Assembly: GCA_963678095.2 (NCBI GenBank)
Contig: OY782746.1
Location: 186,001-250,000 of the forward strand
Origin: G963678095 sp963678095
GTDB taxonomy: Bacteria; Bacillota; Negativicutes; Selenomonadales; Selenomonadaceae
DNA length: 64,000 nt
Direction of reading: 5' to 3'
Positions within the stretch are counted from its first letter, which is position 1. The number at the start of each line of letters is the position of its first letter. The notes beneath the pieces are model-generated. The model searched no databases and was not told the origin of the DNA. It was given only the letters and a program-made list of their open reading frames with translations. Shown piece after piece: positions 56,975 through 64,000 of the stretch. Made by a program: the position numbers and the translations under genes.

Positions 56975-58765
56975 TTAAACCTTGTAGCGATCGATATCGC
57001 TGCAGAAATTTTGCGTTATTTTCTTAAATTCACGAATTTTTTCCATCATATCTTGCAATTTTTCATTGTAGGTATGCACGGCCGCATTGACTTCCTGCGT
57101 AGCCGCCGAATTTTCCTCAGAAACCGCCGCAATGCCTTCAATCTTGCCATAAACGCCATCCATCCCGGTCATTTCGGCCTTCAGTTTGCGAATCATATCG
57201 GCAATATTTTCCGATACGCCGCGGATATTATCGACATACTGCGTATTGTCATTAACCACATACAGCAGCTGCTTGCTTTCATTTGATAAAATATCGTATT
57301 CTTCGCTGACAGAGGCAACTACCGCGTTGATCGTCTTGGTTATTGCCACAATATCAGAGGAAATGACCTCGGCATGTGAATGAGACTGCTCGGCCAGCTG
57401 ACGAACCTCCTCGGCAACGATGGCAAATCCACGACCATGTTCGCCAGCCCTTGCGGCTTCAATTGCCGCATTTAACGCCAATAAATTTGTCTGCCCGGCG
57501 ATATTTGTCACCAACTGCGTGATTTCAATGATTTTTTCAGCCTGACCCTTCAGGCTTTCTACCGATTCTTTGACCACTGCAAATTTGTCCATGCTATGAT
57601 TGAGCTTATCACTTGACTGGCTGACATTACCAAAACCCAAATTGATATTATCGACCGCATCGAGCAGATTTTCATTGTTGCGCATCTGATCATTTACCAC
57701 CGACTGCAGGGCGGAAATATTGCCATTTAAAATAGACACAGCTTCCGAGGTATTTTCCGCCCCGTGCGTCGTCGCATTGGAGACCTCATTCATGATATTC
57801 GCAATTTCATCAGAAGCCTGCCCCATGTTTTCTGCCAATTCATCAAAATTCTTGCCATATTGGTTCATTTCATCGCCAGTAGTTTTAAATCCAGTAAACT
57901 CAGCTTTGACGCGGCTTTTATACTGAGCGAGCAACTGGCCGATGCTCTCAAATTCATCCTGGGAATGAATCTGCAGCGCATCAAAATAGCGATATTGGGT
58001 AAGACCCTCGACCTCACTGCGCAGGGCAGCCAGTGGACGTAATAAAACACTGCTGCCGGCATAGGCTGCCAGGCCAGTCGCCAAAGCCAGCCAAAGCGGC
58101 GCCTCCCCGCCCACCAGGTCAACAGCACCAAGCAAGATCCCACTCAAAACCGCACTGACAATCCCAATCTTCAGTGAAACACTGCCGGCAAAACCAAGCA
58201 TACGGTTCAGCCGGTATGTACTCGTGCGGATAATCGGCTTGCTAAAATGCAGCTTCAGCTTTAGGGAATCCGCTGTTTTTTCGAGGGTTTCAATCTTAAT
58301 ATCTTCCTTAAAATGCTCGGCTGCGCCCTGTAACAACCCGCGAAAATAATCAAACATCCCACGCTGCGAACGATAGCTGAAAACAGCATCGTAATCGGAC
58401 AGCGGCGTTAAAATAACCTCTGGTGGCTTTGCTCCCGGTATGCGCTTGACAACTTCAACGTGGACATCATATAACGAAGCCAAAAAAGTATATAAATTTT
58501 TATTGCTGAACAGCGATGGATATGTATTGGCAAAGGTCTTCAAATTATCCTTGCCAATAACCTGCCATACCTCCGTCGTATTGATTGAGGTCCGCCGCGA
58601 AATCGCCTCAATCATCTGCTTTATTTTATGGTCATCAACATCTTCCAGCGGCAGAAAAATCTTATCCACTGGCCAGCCAAGCTCACTCATAATGCCTTCA
58701 ACGAATTCTCCGCCCCAAACCTTACGCGAGGTTTCAAGCCAAGTCGCCACAACAGTACCTTTCAT
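56975..58765 (-). CDS. H-NOX-domain methyl-accepting chemotaxis protein
   Basis: A 596-residue fusion: an N-terminal H-NOX heme domain (1-185), two membrane segments (about 195-245), then an MCP signalling domain with TNIAGQTNLLALNAAIEAARAGEHGRGFAIVAEEVRQLA. H-NOX residues are all present: Trp9, Asn74, heme ligand His102, Pro115, the YxSxR heme-propionate motif (131-135) and Tyr140, the set that stabilises bound oxygen in the Thermoanaerobacter protein. GGGGTG is seven bases before ATG 58765. It resembles Tar4 and would sense O2 or NO for taxis. Confidence 0.95.
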   Translation of the reverse strand: MKGTVVATWLETSRKVWGGEFVEGIMSELGWPVDKIFLPLEDVDDHKIKQMIEAISRRTSINTTEVWQVIGKDNLKTFANTYPSLFSNKNLYTFLASLYDVHVEVVKRIPGAKPPEVILTPLSDYDAVFSYRSQRGMFDYFRGLLQGAAEHFKEDIKIETLEKTADSLKLKLHFSKPIIRTSTYRLNRMLGFAGSVSLKIGIVSAVLSGILLGAVDLVGGEAPLWLALATGLAAYAGSSVLLRPLAALRSEVEGLTQYRYFDALQIHSQDEFESIGQLLAQYKSRVKAEFTGFKTTGDEMNQYGKNFDELAENMGQASDEIANIMNEVSNATTHGAENTSEAVSILNGNISALQSVVNDQMRNNENLLDAVDNINLGFGNVSQSSDKLNHSMDKFAVVKESVESLKGQAEKIIEITQLVTNIAGQTNLLALNAAIEAARAGEHGRGFAIVAEEVRQLAEQSHSHAEVISSDIVAITKTINAVVASVSEEYDILSNESKQLLYVVNDNTQYVDNIRGVSENIADMIRKLKAEMTGMDGVYGKIEGIAAVSEENSAATQEVNAAVHTYNEKLQDMMEKIREFKKITQNFCSDIDRYKV

Positions 58766-59127
58766 CTGAGAACACCCCATTTACTATTTTTCCAGCTGCA
58801 ACACACCTGACAGCATGCATCTAACTTTAAATTGCAGTCGATCTTCTAATTTTCAATAAAAAGAAATAATTGATTCTGATTCTCTTCTACTATGTAGTAT
58901 ATTTTAAAAAGTGCTTTATGGAAAGGCTTTTCTGATAAAAACTGTCAATTTATCACCATAAAAATTCGAGAAAGAACACCGGCAGACTTTATATTTTTAT
59001 TTTTGAAAAAGGAAAAAGCTTTCCAGTTCAAGAATAAGGATAGTAAGGCGGATTATAATCATAAGCTACCCGCTTTATTTGCCGGCCATTGCCGGCCATT
59101 AGGAAAAGATATGAGGAGGGCATTTTT
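58766..59127. other. Divergent intergenic region with short tandem repeat
   Basis: About 360 AT-rich bases between the divergent H-NOX chemoreceptor and HAD genes. A ten-base unit GCCGGCCATT is repeated in tandem at 59081-59100. No gene or known RNA fold is seen, and no good promoter match was found for either gene. Confidence 0.5.
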
Positions 59128-59904
59128 ATGGAAGCATTGCGATCAAAAAAAGGCTTTATATGCGATATGGACGGTGTAATTTATAAGGGGGATCAGTTAA
59201 TTCCCGGTGTAAAGGAATTCGTTGACTGGCTTTATCGCGAAAACAAAGAATTTTTATTTCTCACCAATAACAGCTCAAAAACACCGCGAGAACTCCAACT
59301 CAAGCTGGCTCGCATGGGCCTTGAAGTCGATGAAAGCCACTTTTACACCAGCGCCCTGGCAACCGCAAAATTCTTAAGCCATCAGAGCCCTGGCTGCAGC
59401 GCATATGTTGTCGGTGAACCTGGTCTTTTCAACGCTCTACATGACGCCCACATAACCTTTAATGATGTAAATCCCGATTACGTCATCATCGGTGAAACGA
59501 TCAGTTATAATTATAGTTTAATTTGCAAAGCTACTACACTCGTGCTTAACGGAGCCAAACTCATCGCCACTAATACAGATCTCACCTGTCCGACCGAAGA
59601 AGGCATTACCCCTGCCTGCCGGGCTCTGATTGCACCAATTGAACTCACAACGGGGAAGAGCGCTTATTACATAGGTAAGCCAAATCCCCTGATGATGCGC
59701 ACCGGACTTCAGATCCTTGGCATCCACTCGGCTGAAACCGCCATGATCGGTGACCGCATGGATACCGACATCATTGCCGGCATCGAAAGCGGCATGGACC
59801 CGATTCTTGTCCTGTCAGGTGTCACCAGCCGTGAAGAAATCGGCCAGTATCCATTCCGGCCGCGCCTGGTATTAAACGGTGTCGGCGACATTCCCACCCC
59901 ATGA
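59128..59904 (+). CDS. HAD-IIA family phosphatase (NagD/pNPPase-like)
   Basis: 258 residues: CDMDGVIYKGDQLIPG at the N-terminus (nucleophile Asp), FLTNNSSKTPRELQLKLARMG in motif II, a C2A cap, and IGDRMDTDIIAGIESGMDPILVLSGVT in motif IV. This is the NagD/AraL group that dephosphorylates sugar or phosphoglycolate-type metabolites; no specific substrate is indicated. GAGGAGGG is seven bases before ATG 59128; an earlier in-frame ATG has no SD. Confidence 0.9.
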   Translation: MEALRSKKGFICDMDGVIYKGDQLIPGVKEFVDWLYRENKEFLFLTNNSSKTPRELQLKLARMGLEVDESHFYTSALATAKFLSHQSPGCSAYVVGEPGLFNALHDAHITFNDVNPDYVIIGETISYNYSLICKATTLVLNGAKLIATNTDLTCPTEEGITPACRALIAPIELTTGKSAYYIGKPNPLMMRTGLQILGIHSAETAMIGDRMDTDIIAGIESGMDPILVLSGVTSREEIGQYPFRPRLVLNGVGDIPTP

Positions 59905-59910
59905 CCTCCG

Positions 59911-59947
59911 GCAAAAAGAAGACCCCCTTCAGGAGGTCTTCTTTTTT
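59911..59947. terminator. Bidirectional terminator between HAD and gpmA
   Basis: AAGAAGACC and GGTCTTCTT with a ten-base loop and T and A runs on either side, between convergent genes. Confidence 0.88.
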
Positions 59948-60699
59948 TAGCCTTCTTTTTCCGCTTTCCCCTGGGATGCCACCTTTGCCATTGCGGCCTT
60001 TACCGCTTCTTCATCACCCAAATAATATTTTTTAGTAACAGCGCCGGCCTCGTCAAGCTCATAAACAAGCGGCACACCTGTCGGAATATTTATTCCCATA
60101 ATCTCTTCCTCTGACAGCCCCTCGAGCTTCATTACCAACGCCCGCAGAGAATTGCCATGTGCCGCAATTAAGATCCGTTTTCCCTGCTGCATCTGCGGCA
60201 AAATCATCTGTTCATAATACGGCAATACCCGTTCAATCGTATCGGCAAGGCTTTCTCCCAGCGGCAACTTATCTTTTTCTATTTCACGATACTGCGGGGC
60301 AAGCTTTGGATTGCGATCATCTGTTTCTTCAAGCAGCGGCGGCCGGACATCAAAGGAACGGCGCCAGATCAGAACCTGATCATCCCCATATTTTGCTGCG
60401 GTCTCCGCCTTATTGAGACCCTGCAAGGCTCCATAATGACGTTCATTAAGCTTCCAGTCCTTTACTACCGGCAACCAGTCACGATCCATCTGCTGCAAAA
60501 CGAACTGCAGCGTGTGAATTGCCCGTTTTAGATACGAGGTATAGCAGAGATCAAAATCAAAACCGTTTTCCTTGAGCAGACGGCCGGCTGTGCGACCCTC
60601 GTCCTCCCCCTTTTCAGTAAGCTCTACATCGGTCCAGCCGGTAAACAGGTTCTTCCGATTCCAGTCACTTTCCCCATGTCTGATCAGCACTAGTTTCAT
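59947..60699 (-). CDS. gpmA: 2,3-bisphosphoglycerate-dependent phosphoglycerate mutase
   Basis: Interconverts 3- and 2-phosphoglycerate in glycolysis. 250 residues, full length: LIRHGESDWNRKNLFTGWTDVELTEKG carries the phosphohistidine, then LNERHYGALQGLNKAETAAKYG and AHGNSLRALVM. AAGGTG lies before the ATG. It is separate from the encapsulin operon upstream by about 80 bases. Confidence 0.97.
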   Translation of the reverse strand: MKLVLIRHGESDWNRKNLFTGWTDVELTEKGEDEGRTAGRLLKENGFDFDLCYTSYLKRAIHTLQFVLQQMDRDWLPVVKDWKLNERHYGALQGLNKAETAAKYGDDQVLIWRRSFDVRPPLLEETDDRNPKLAPQYREIEKDKLPLGESLADTIERVLPYYEQMILPQMQQGKRILIAAHGNSLRALVMKLEGLSEEEIMGINIPTGVPLVYELDEAGAVTKKYYLGDEEAVKAAMAKVASQGKAEKEG

Positions 60700-60781
60700 A
60701 GCACACCTTCTTTTCTAATATTAGCCATTGCCAGATTTTAAAAAGCTGATCTCCCTGAAAAATCAGAGAGAGCATATCACT

Positions 60782-61597
60782 TTATTCAAAGACGACAATC
60801 GCCTGTGGGCGTTTAATGCGCAGCCGCAACGTTTCGAGGATGCGGAACCGATGGTTAAATTCCACCTGTTCAAGATAGGCTGCCGCCAAATCCTGCCCGA
60901 TAACCAGATCAAGATTTCTGGCATCAACAGCTACCAGCACAGCTTTTTCTTTTCCCAAAGCCGGCACCGGATAAATATGCCCGCCCAGCAGTTTTTCAAC
61001 CCGTTCTATTTCCAGCAATCCGGTCCCCGCCTGGAGGCGCTGGAGCTGCAGATAAAGATCCTGACTGAGTGCTAAAGCATACGGGCCATAAATACCAGCT
61101 TTTGCTAATAAAGTAATGCCTTCGGCAATATTGGCAAAAGCATTTTCTCCTGTCGCCCAATCCAGCCGCTTGATTTTATTGCTTCCCTTGGCGGTAAAAA
61201 GGCCTTCAATCTGAAAGTCCTTATGTCCAAAGAAGATCAATTTATCTTCTTTGACAGCGCAATTCTCAGCGGCGGCTGCCACTTTACCCAAGTCGAGCGG
61301 ATACCCTGCTTTTTTAGCAGTTTCTATATCTTTGCCCAACAATTCGAAATCCTCATACAACGTAGGCAGTTCCAAATATCTTCGTCCAGTTGTCACCATA
61401 ACACCGTCTTCACTGGCCTGCGCCAAATCATCAACTTTATCAACGGTTACATGATCAACGCCTATGCCAAGCGGTCCAAACAAGGAAATAAATCGCCGGG
61501 CACGCAAAACGCGACTGGCAGTCTCGATGACCATTCCATCAATTCCCCCCCAAAACGCCTCGGCAAACGGAGCTGTTTCTCTTGCAAGATAATCCAT
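60782..61597 (-). CDS. Encapsulin nanocompartment shell protein (family 1)
   Basis: The 271-residue HK97-fold shell protein forms protein cages. Family 1 features are the N-terminal cargo-docking helix region, GPLGIGVD, the DFELLGKDIETAKKAG segment, and FFGHKDFQIEGLFT. Its cargo, an EncFtn-type ferritin, is encoded 12 bases upstream, so the pair should make an iron-storage compartment. GAGGAGG precedes the ATG. Confidence 0.95.
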   Translation of the reverse strand: MDYLARETAPFAEAFWGGIDGMVIETASRVLRARRFISLFGPLGIGVDHVTVDKVDDLAQASEDGVMVTTGRRYLELPTLYEDFELLGKDIETAKKAGYPLDLGKVAAAAENCAVKEDKLIFFGHKDFQIEGLFTAKGSNKIKRLDWATGENAFANIAEGITLLAKAGIYGPYALALSQDLYLQLQRLQAGTGLLEIERVEKLLGGHIYPVPALGKEKAVLVAVDARNLDLVIGQDLAAAYLEQVEFNHRFRILETLRLRIKRPQAIVVFE

Positions 61598-61609
61598 AGT
61601 AATTCCTCC

Positions 61610-61984
61610 TCACTTATTAATCAAACTGCCGACGGTTGGCAGCGGCAACGTTTCGTTTGCTTCCTGCTGCAGCTCCGGCACTTCTATGCCTAGATTTTCA
61701 ATCATTTCTCTGACTTCACTTTCGCCCTCAGCAAAATGCCGGGCTTCCTCCGGATCAAGAATTCGCAGCAAAGCCATTAGCTCTCCCACATGGGCTTTTT
61801 CCTCATCGCGAATATCAGCAATGACTTTTTTGGCAATCTCATTATCCGTTGCCTGTACATGGGCATCATAAAGGTAGATCGCCTCAAGTTCCCCCGCAAT
61901 ATCAAGCCGGACAGCCTGAATCAATTCTTCATCTGTAAGTTTTCGATTGACATTTCCCTGAAACGGATTTGCAAAGTTCGGCAT
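61610..61984 (-). CDS. Encapsulated ferritin (EncFtn) with C-terminal targeting peptide
   Basis: Cargo ferritin of 124 residues. Predicted ferroxidase residues Glu32, Glu62 and His65 fall within DIAGELEAIYLYDAH and RDEEKAHVGEL, matching positions of the Rhodospirillum rubrum protein. It ends with LPTVGSLINK, a typical encapsulin-targeting tail. It oxidises Fe(II) for storage inside the shell. GGGGG precedes ATG 61984. First gene of the operon, downstream of a Fur-like box. Confidence 0.95.
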   Translation of the reverse strand: MPNFANPFQGNVNRKLTDEELIQAVRLDIAGELEAIYLYDAHVQATDNEIAKKVIADIRDEEKAHVGELMALLRILDPEEARHFAEGESEVREMIENLGIEVPELQQEANETLPLPTVGSLINK

Positions 61985-62014
61985 AACGAATCCCCCTTTT
62001 TCATAATTAATAAT

Positions 62015-62064
62015 TAATAATTATTATCTATTAGTTATTATAATACTTTGGTTTTAAAAGTAAA
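62015..62064 (-). promoter_or_regulatory. Encapsulin operon promoter with Fur-like box
   Basis: On the minus strand TTTACT (62059-62064), 16 bases, TATAAT (62037-62042). Just downstream, 62015-62029 reads TAATAATTATTATCT on the plus strand, matching 12 of 14 fixed bases of the 7-1-7 Fur consensus. The AT-rich context means chance is possible, but iron regulation of this operon is sensible. Confidence 0.5.
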
Positions 62065-62178
62065 GGTTTATTTTCCCTTTTACTGTAAATAAATTGTCGA
62101 CCCAAAATAAAGCGAGCAAACAGGCACAGCCTTATTCTCTGCTTTGCACATGCCATTTTTAATGTTACGCTCATTTCT

Positions 62179-62988
62179 TTAGCAGCATTTTTCACCGACC
62201 ACCCCAAAATTCGGCCCGGCTGTTTTCAAAGTAAAGGCGCATTCCGCTGAAAAGGATCCTTCCGGAAAACTCTTACCCCGTAACGGCTTATCATGGAACA
62301 AGCTAAAATGTTTTTTCGGTGAGATTTCATGAGTTTTTTCCGCCGACAGCTGTGCCATAATTGCCTTGGCTGTCACCTCAACCATCGCCAAGGCCAACGG
62401 GTTCTTAGCTACGTTATGCCCTGACAAATCTATCACTCCCAAAAAACTTCCGTCGACAGCGAAAATCGGGGCCGCTGCACAGGTGAGTCCGTGATGCATC
62501 TGACAATAATGTTCCGGCCCGGTAACCTGAAACGGCTGCTGCAATACCAGCACCGTACCGATGGCATTTGTCCCTGCAACCTTTTCTTCCCAGGCGGCAC
62601 CATGATGAAAATATTTGGTCAGCGGTTTTTGCAACATATCCGCATCGCCTAGGACTTCCATAATATAGCCCCGCTTATCAGCCAGTACCACGACAAAGCC
62701 CGAGCCGGCAACCATCCGATAGAGACTTTTCATGAACGGTTTGGCAGTTGTGATCAGGCGGCAATGGGTATTTATCATTGCCTCAAAATCAGGCAATTCC
62801 AGTTGTAGCGGTTTTCCTTTGCTATGTTTCTTCACCCCTGCCTTATCACAGCGCTCCCACGAATTCATGATTTCCGTCCGGGTTGTTAAAAATTTTTTCC
62901 TTTGTGAAAATATGGAACATTCTGTAATTTCCTTTTGTCTTTCCTTACTGCACGGATCACCAGCAGCAGATTTTTTTTGTAAATTCAT
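62179..62988 (-). CDS. GAF-domain protein resembling the AcoR sensor region, no AAA or HTH
   Basis: 269 residues. It resembles only the N-terminal sensory half of AcoR-type sigma-54 activators: a helical stretch (SWERCDKAGV), then a GAF domain with VVVLADKRGYIMEVLGD, the AWEEKVAGTNAIGTVLVLQQPFQV signature and TCAAAPIFAVDGSFLGVIDLSG. The sigma-54 AAA+ module and Fis HTH are absent; the C-terminus is unrelated (GPNFGVVGEKCC). It may be a stand-alone ligand sensor or truncated gene. AGGTG precedes the ATG. Confidence 0.8.
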   Translation of the reverse strand: MNLQKKSAAGDPCSKERQKEITECSIFSQRKKFLTTRTEIMNSWERCDKAGVKKHSKGKPLQLELPDFEAMINTHCRLITTAKPFMKSLYRMVAGSGFVVVLADKRGYIMEVLGDADMLQKPLTKYFHHGAAWEEKVAGTNAIGTVLVLQQPFQVTGPEHYCQMHHGLTCAAAPIFAVDGSFLGVIDLSGHNVAKNPLALAMVEVTAKAIMAQLSAEKTHEISPKKHFSLFHDKPLRGKSFPEGSFSAECAFTLKTAGPNFGVVGEKCC

Positions 62989-63109
62989 GCGGATACACCT
63001 GCCAATCTTACATTTCTGGTATCAATCATTCATTTCGTCATCAACAGGAAAAATCCTTTCAAATACTGTCTGATCTGTGCTTTAATTCGTAAAATTCTCC
63101 GACAAAAAA

Positions 63110-63133
63110 CGAGGCCGCCTCAAAGCGACCTCG
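63110..63133 (-). terminator. Terminator after the fruK-like gene
   Basis: CGAGGTCGC and GCGGCCTCG arms on the minus strand are followed by six Ts. About 70 bases beyond the fruK-like stop. Confidence 0.85.
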
Positions 63134-63199
63134 CAGGATAGACAACTCCACTTTATAGCGGCTCACTTTTTGCGCCTCATTTTTACTGCAGCGATTCAT

Positions 63200-64000
63200 T
63201 TACTCTGCCAACTGCTTTACTTTCACCTGTTCCAGGAGGCGCTCAACGACTTCAGCCCTTACAAAGCCGCTTTCCTTTTCAAGAGCATTGGCCGTTCCAC
63301 AGGCTCCAGCCAGTCGCAGCGTATCCGGCAGGCTCCAGTTTTTAGCTAAGCCAAATGCGATACCACCAACAAATGCATCGCCAGAACCAACAGCATTCTC
63401 TGCTTTTATTTTCGGTACCTGAATCTCAAAAATCTGCTCTTCACATCCTACCAAGGCTCCTTGGGCTCCAAGAGAAACTGCAACAATTCCGATCCCCGTT
63501 GCCAATAGCGACTTTATCTGTAGTGCTGCAGCACTGGCTGAATCGATTTCAGCCCCGCAGAACGCCTGCAATTCTTCAAGATTTGGCTTTACGAACACCG
63601 GCTTTCCCTTAACACCTTCAAGCAGCAGTCGTCCGCTGGTATCAAGCAAAACTTTTTTCCCATAGCCTCTGGCGATATCGATCAAGCTGGCGTATACCGT
63701 ATCCGGAATATTCTGCGGCACACTGCCCGAGCAGACAATAAACTCTGCCGCTGGCAAAAACTGCTTGTAGCGTTCAATAAAGGCCAGATATTCTGCCTCA
63801 CTGACAGCCGGGCCCGGTTCCAAGACCTCCGTCTGTCCACCAGCTTTATCCGTAAACGCCAGACAGCTGCGAGTTTCACCGGAAATCGGCTGAAAGTCAA
63901 AGGGAATCTCTTTTTCCCTAAGCTTTTGCTCGATAACATCTCCCGTACTGCCACCAAGCATCCCCGTTACAAGCACATCGGCACCCAGTTCCTTTAAAAC
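63200..64000 (-). CDS. fruK: 1-phosphofructokinase (PfkB family), 5' end beyond window
   Basis: The reading frame is open to the window edge, so the N-terminus is missing here. PfkB signatures are the FVKPNLEEL motif and AVGSGDAFVGGIAFGLA (catalytic Asp). GADVLVTGMLGG near the visible start is internal for the family. Best match is the 1-phosphofructokinase/tagatose-6-phosphate kinase group, using fructose-1-phosphate or tagatose phosphate. The partner transporter genes, if any, are outside the window. Confidence 0.82.
   Translation of the reverse strand, partial: VLKELGADVLVTGMLGGSTGDVIEQKLREKEIPFDFQPISGETRSCLAFTDKAGGQTEVLEPGPAVSEAEYLAFIERYKQFLPAAEFIVCSGSVPQNIPDTVYASLIDIARGYGKKVLLDTSGRLLLEGVKGKPVFVKPNLEELQAFCGAEIDSASAAALQIKSLLATGIGIVAVSLGAQGALVGCEEQIFEIQVPKIKAENAVGSGDAFVGGIAFGLAKNWSLPDTLRLAGACGTANALEKESGFVRAEVVERLLEQVKVKQLAE

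Overview
The window is from a low-to-mid-GC Firmicute. The 16S rRNA reads like a member of the Negativicutes (Selenomonadales/Sporomusa-type), and most genes have a strong Shine-Dalgarno (SD) site. The gene content fits an anaerobe: desulfoferrodoxin, iron-sulfur L-serine dehydratase, the futalosine (menaquinone) route, ATP-type PEP carboxykinase, an encapsulated-ferritin iron store and an H-NOX gas-sensing chemoreceptor. The genus assignment is inference; no database was searched.

Layout. 0-11 kb: mainly housekeeping genes on the minus strand (TVP38 membrane protein, recG, pckA, thrC, ybaK), with plus-strand nadE, then an unknown pair. 11.2-16.6 kb: a complete rRNA operon (16S-23S-5S, minus strand) with tandem promoters, no spacer tRNA and an unusually long V1 helix in the 16S. 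16.6-21 kb: sdaAB-sdaAA-crp, desulfoferrodoxin and a uridine-kinase-like protein. 21-22.6 kb: TPP-riboswitch thiW-thiM. 22.7-25.7 kb: an orphan GHKL ATPase preceded by a structured ncRNA. 25.9-29.4 kb: an AT-rich island at a tRNA-Val gene with a broken integrase, a uracil-DNA-glycosylase-like gene and a gene split by an IS3-family element. 29.4-38.7 kb: slipin, a second ncRNA copy, a lipoprotein, and cyclic-di-GMP enzymes. 38.7-43.6 kb: a menaquinone cluster (two MqnE-like proteins, MqnC, a nucleoside phosphorylase-like protein) with a TetR regulator and its likely operator. 43.7-50.6 kb: a Lon-like protease, regulators, a DUF134/NifX-like pair sharing a large palindrome, a rhodanese lipoprotein, the third ncRNA copy, and a cold-shock gene with a hairpin leader. 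50.8-59 kb: a DNA-repair glycosylase, two chemoreceptors (one behind a cobalamin riboswitch, one an H-NOX fusion), a nitroreductase/flavoprotein pair with HxlR, and TauE. 59-64 kb: HAD phosphatase, gpmA, the encapsulin operon, a GAF protein and a partial fruK-like kinase.

The most novel signal is a family of three related, independently promoted and terminated RNAs (about 23.13-23.36, 31.20-31.43 and 50.03-50.33 kb). All three have a sigma-A promoter with a 17-base spacer, the same offset from promoter to the first conserved block, an equivalent hairpin order and a conserved ACAGT(T/G)A(T/C)AGCG block after a central stem. I do not recognise the family. Other notable points are the cobalamin riboswitch before a chemoreceptor, the H-NOX chemoreceptor with a full set of oxygen-binding residues, and the operator inside the menaquinone promoter.
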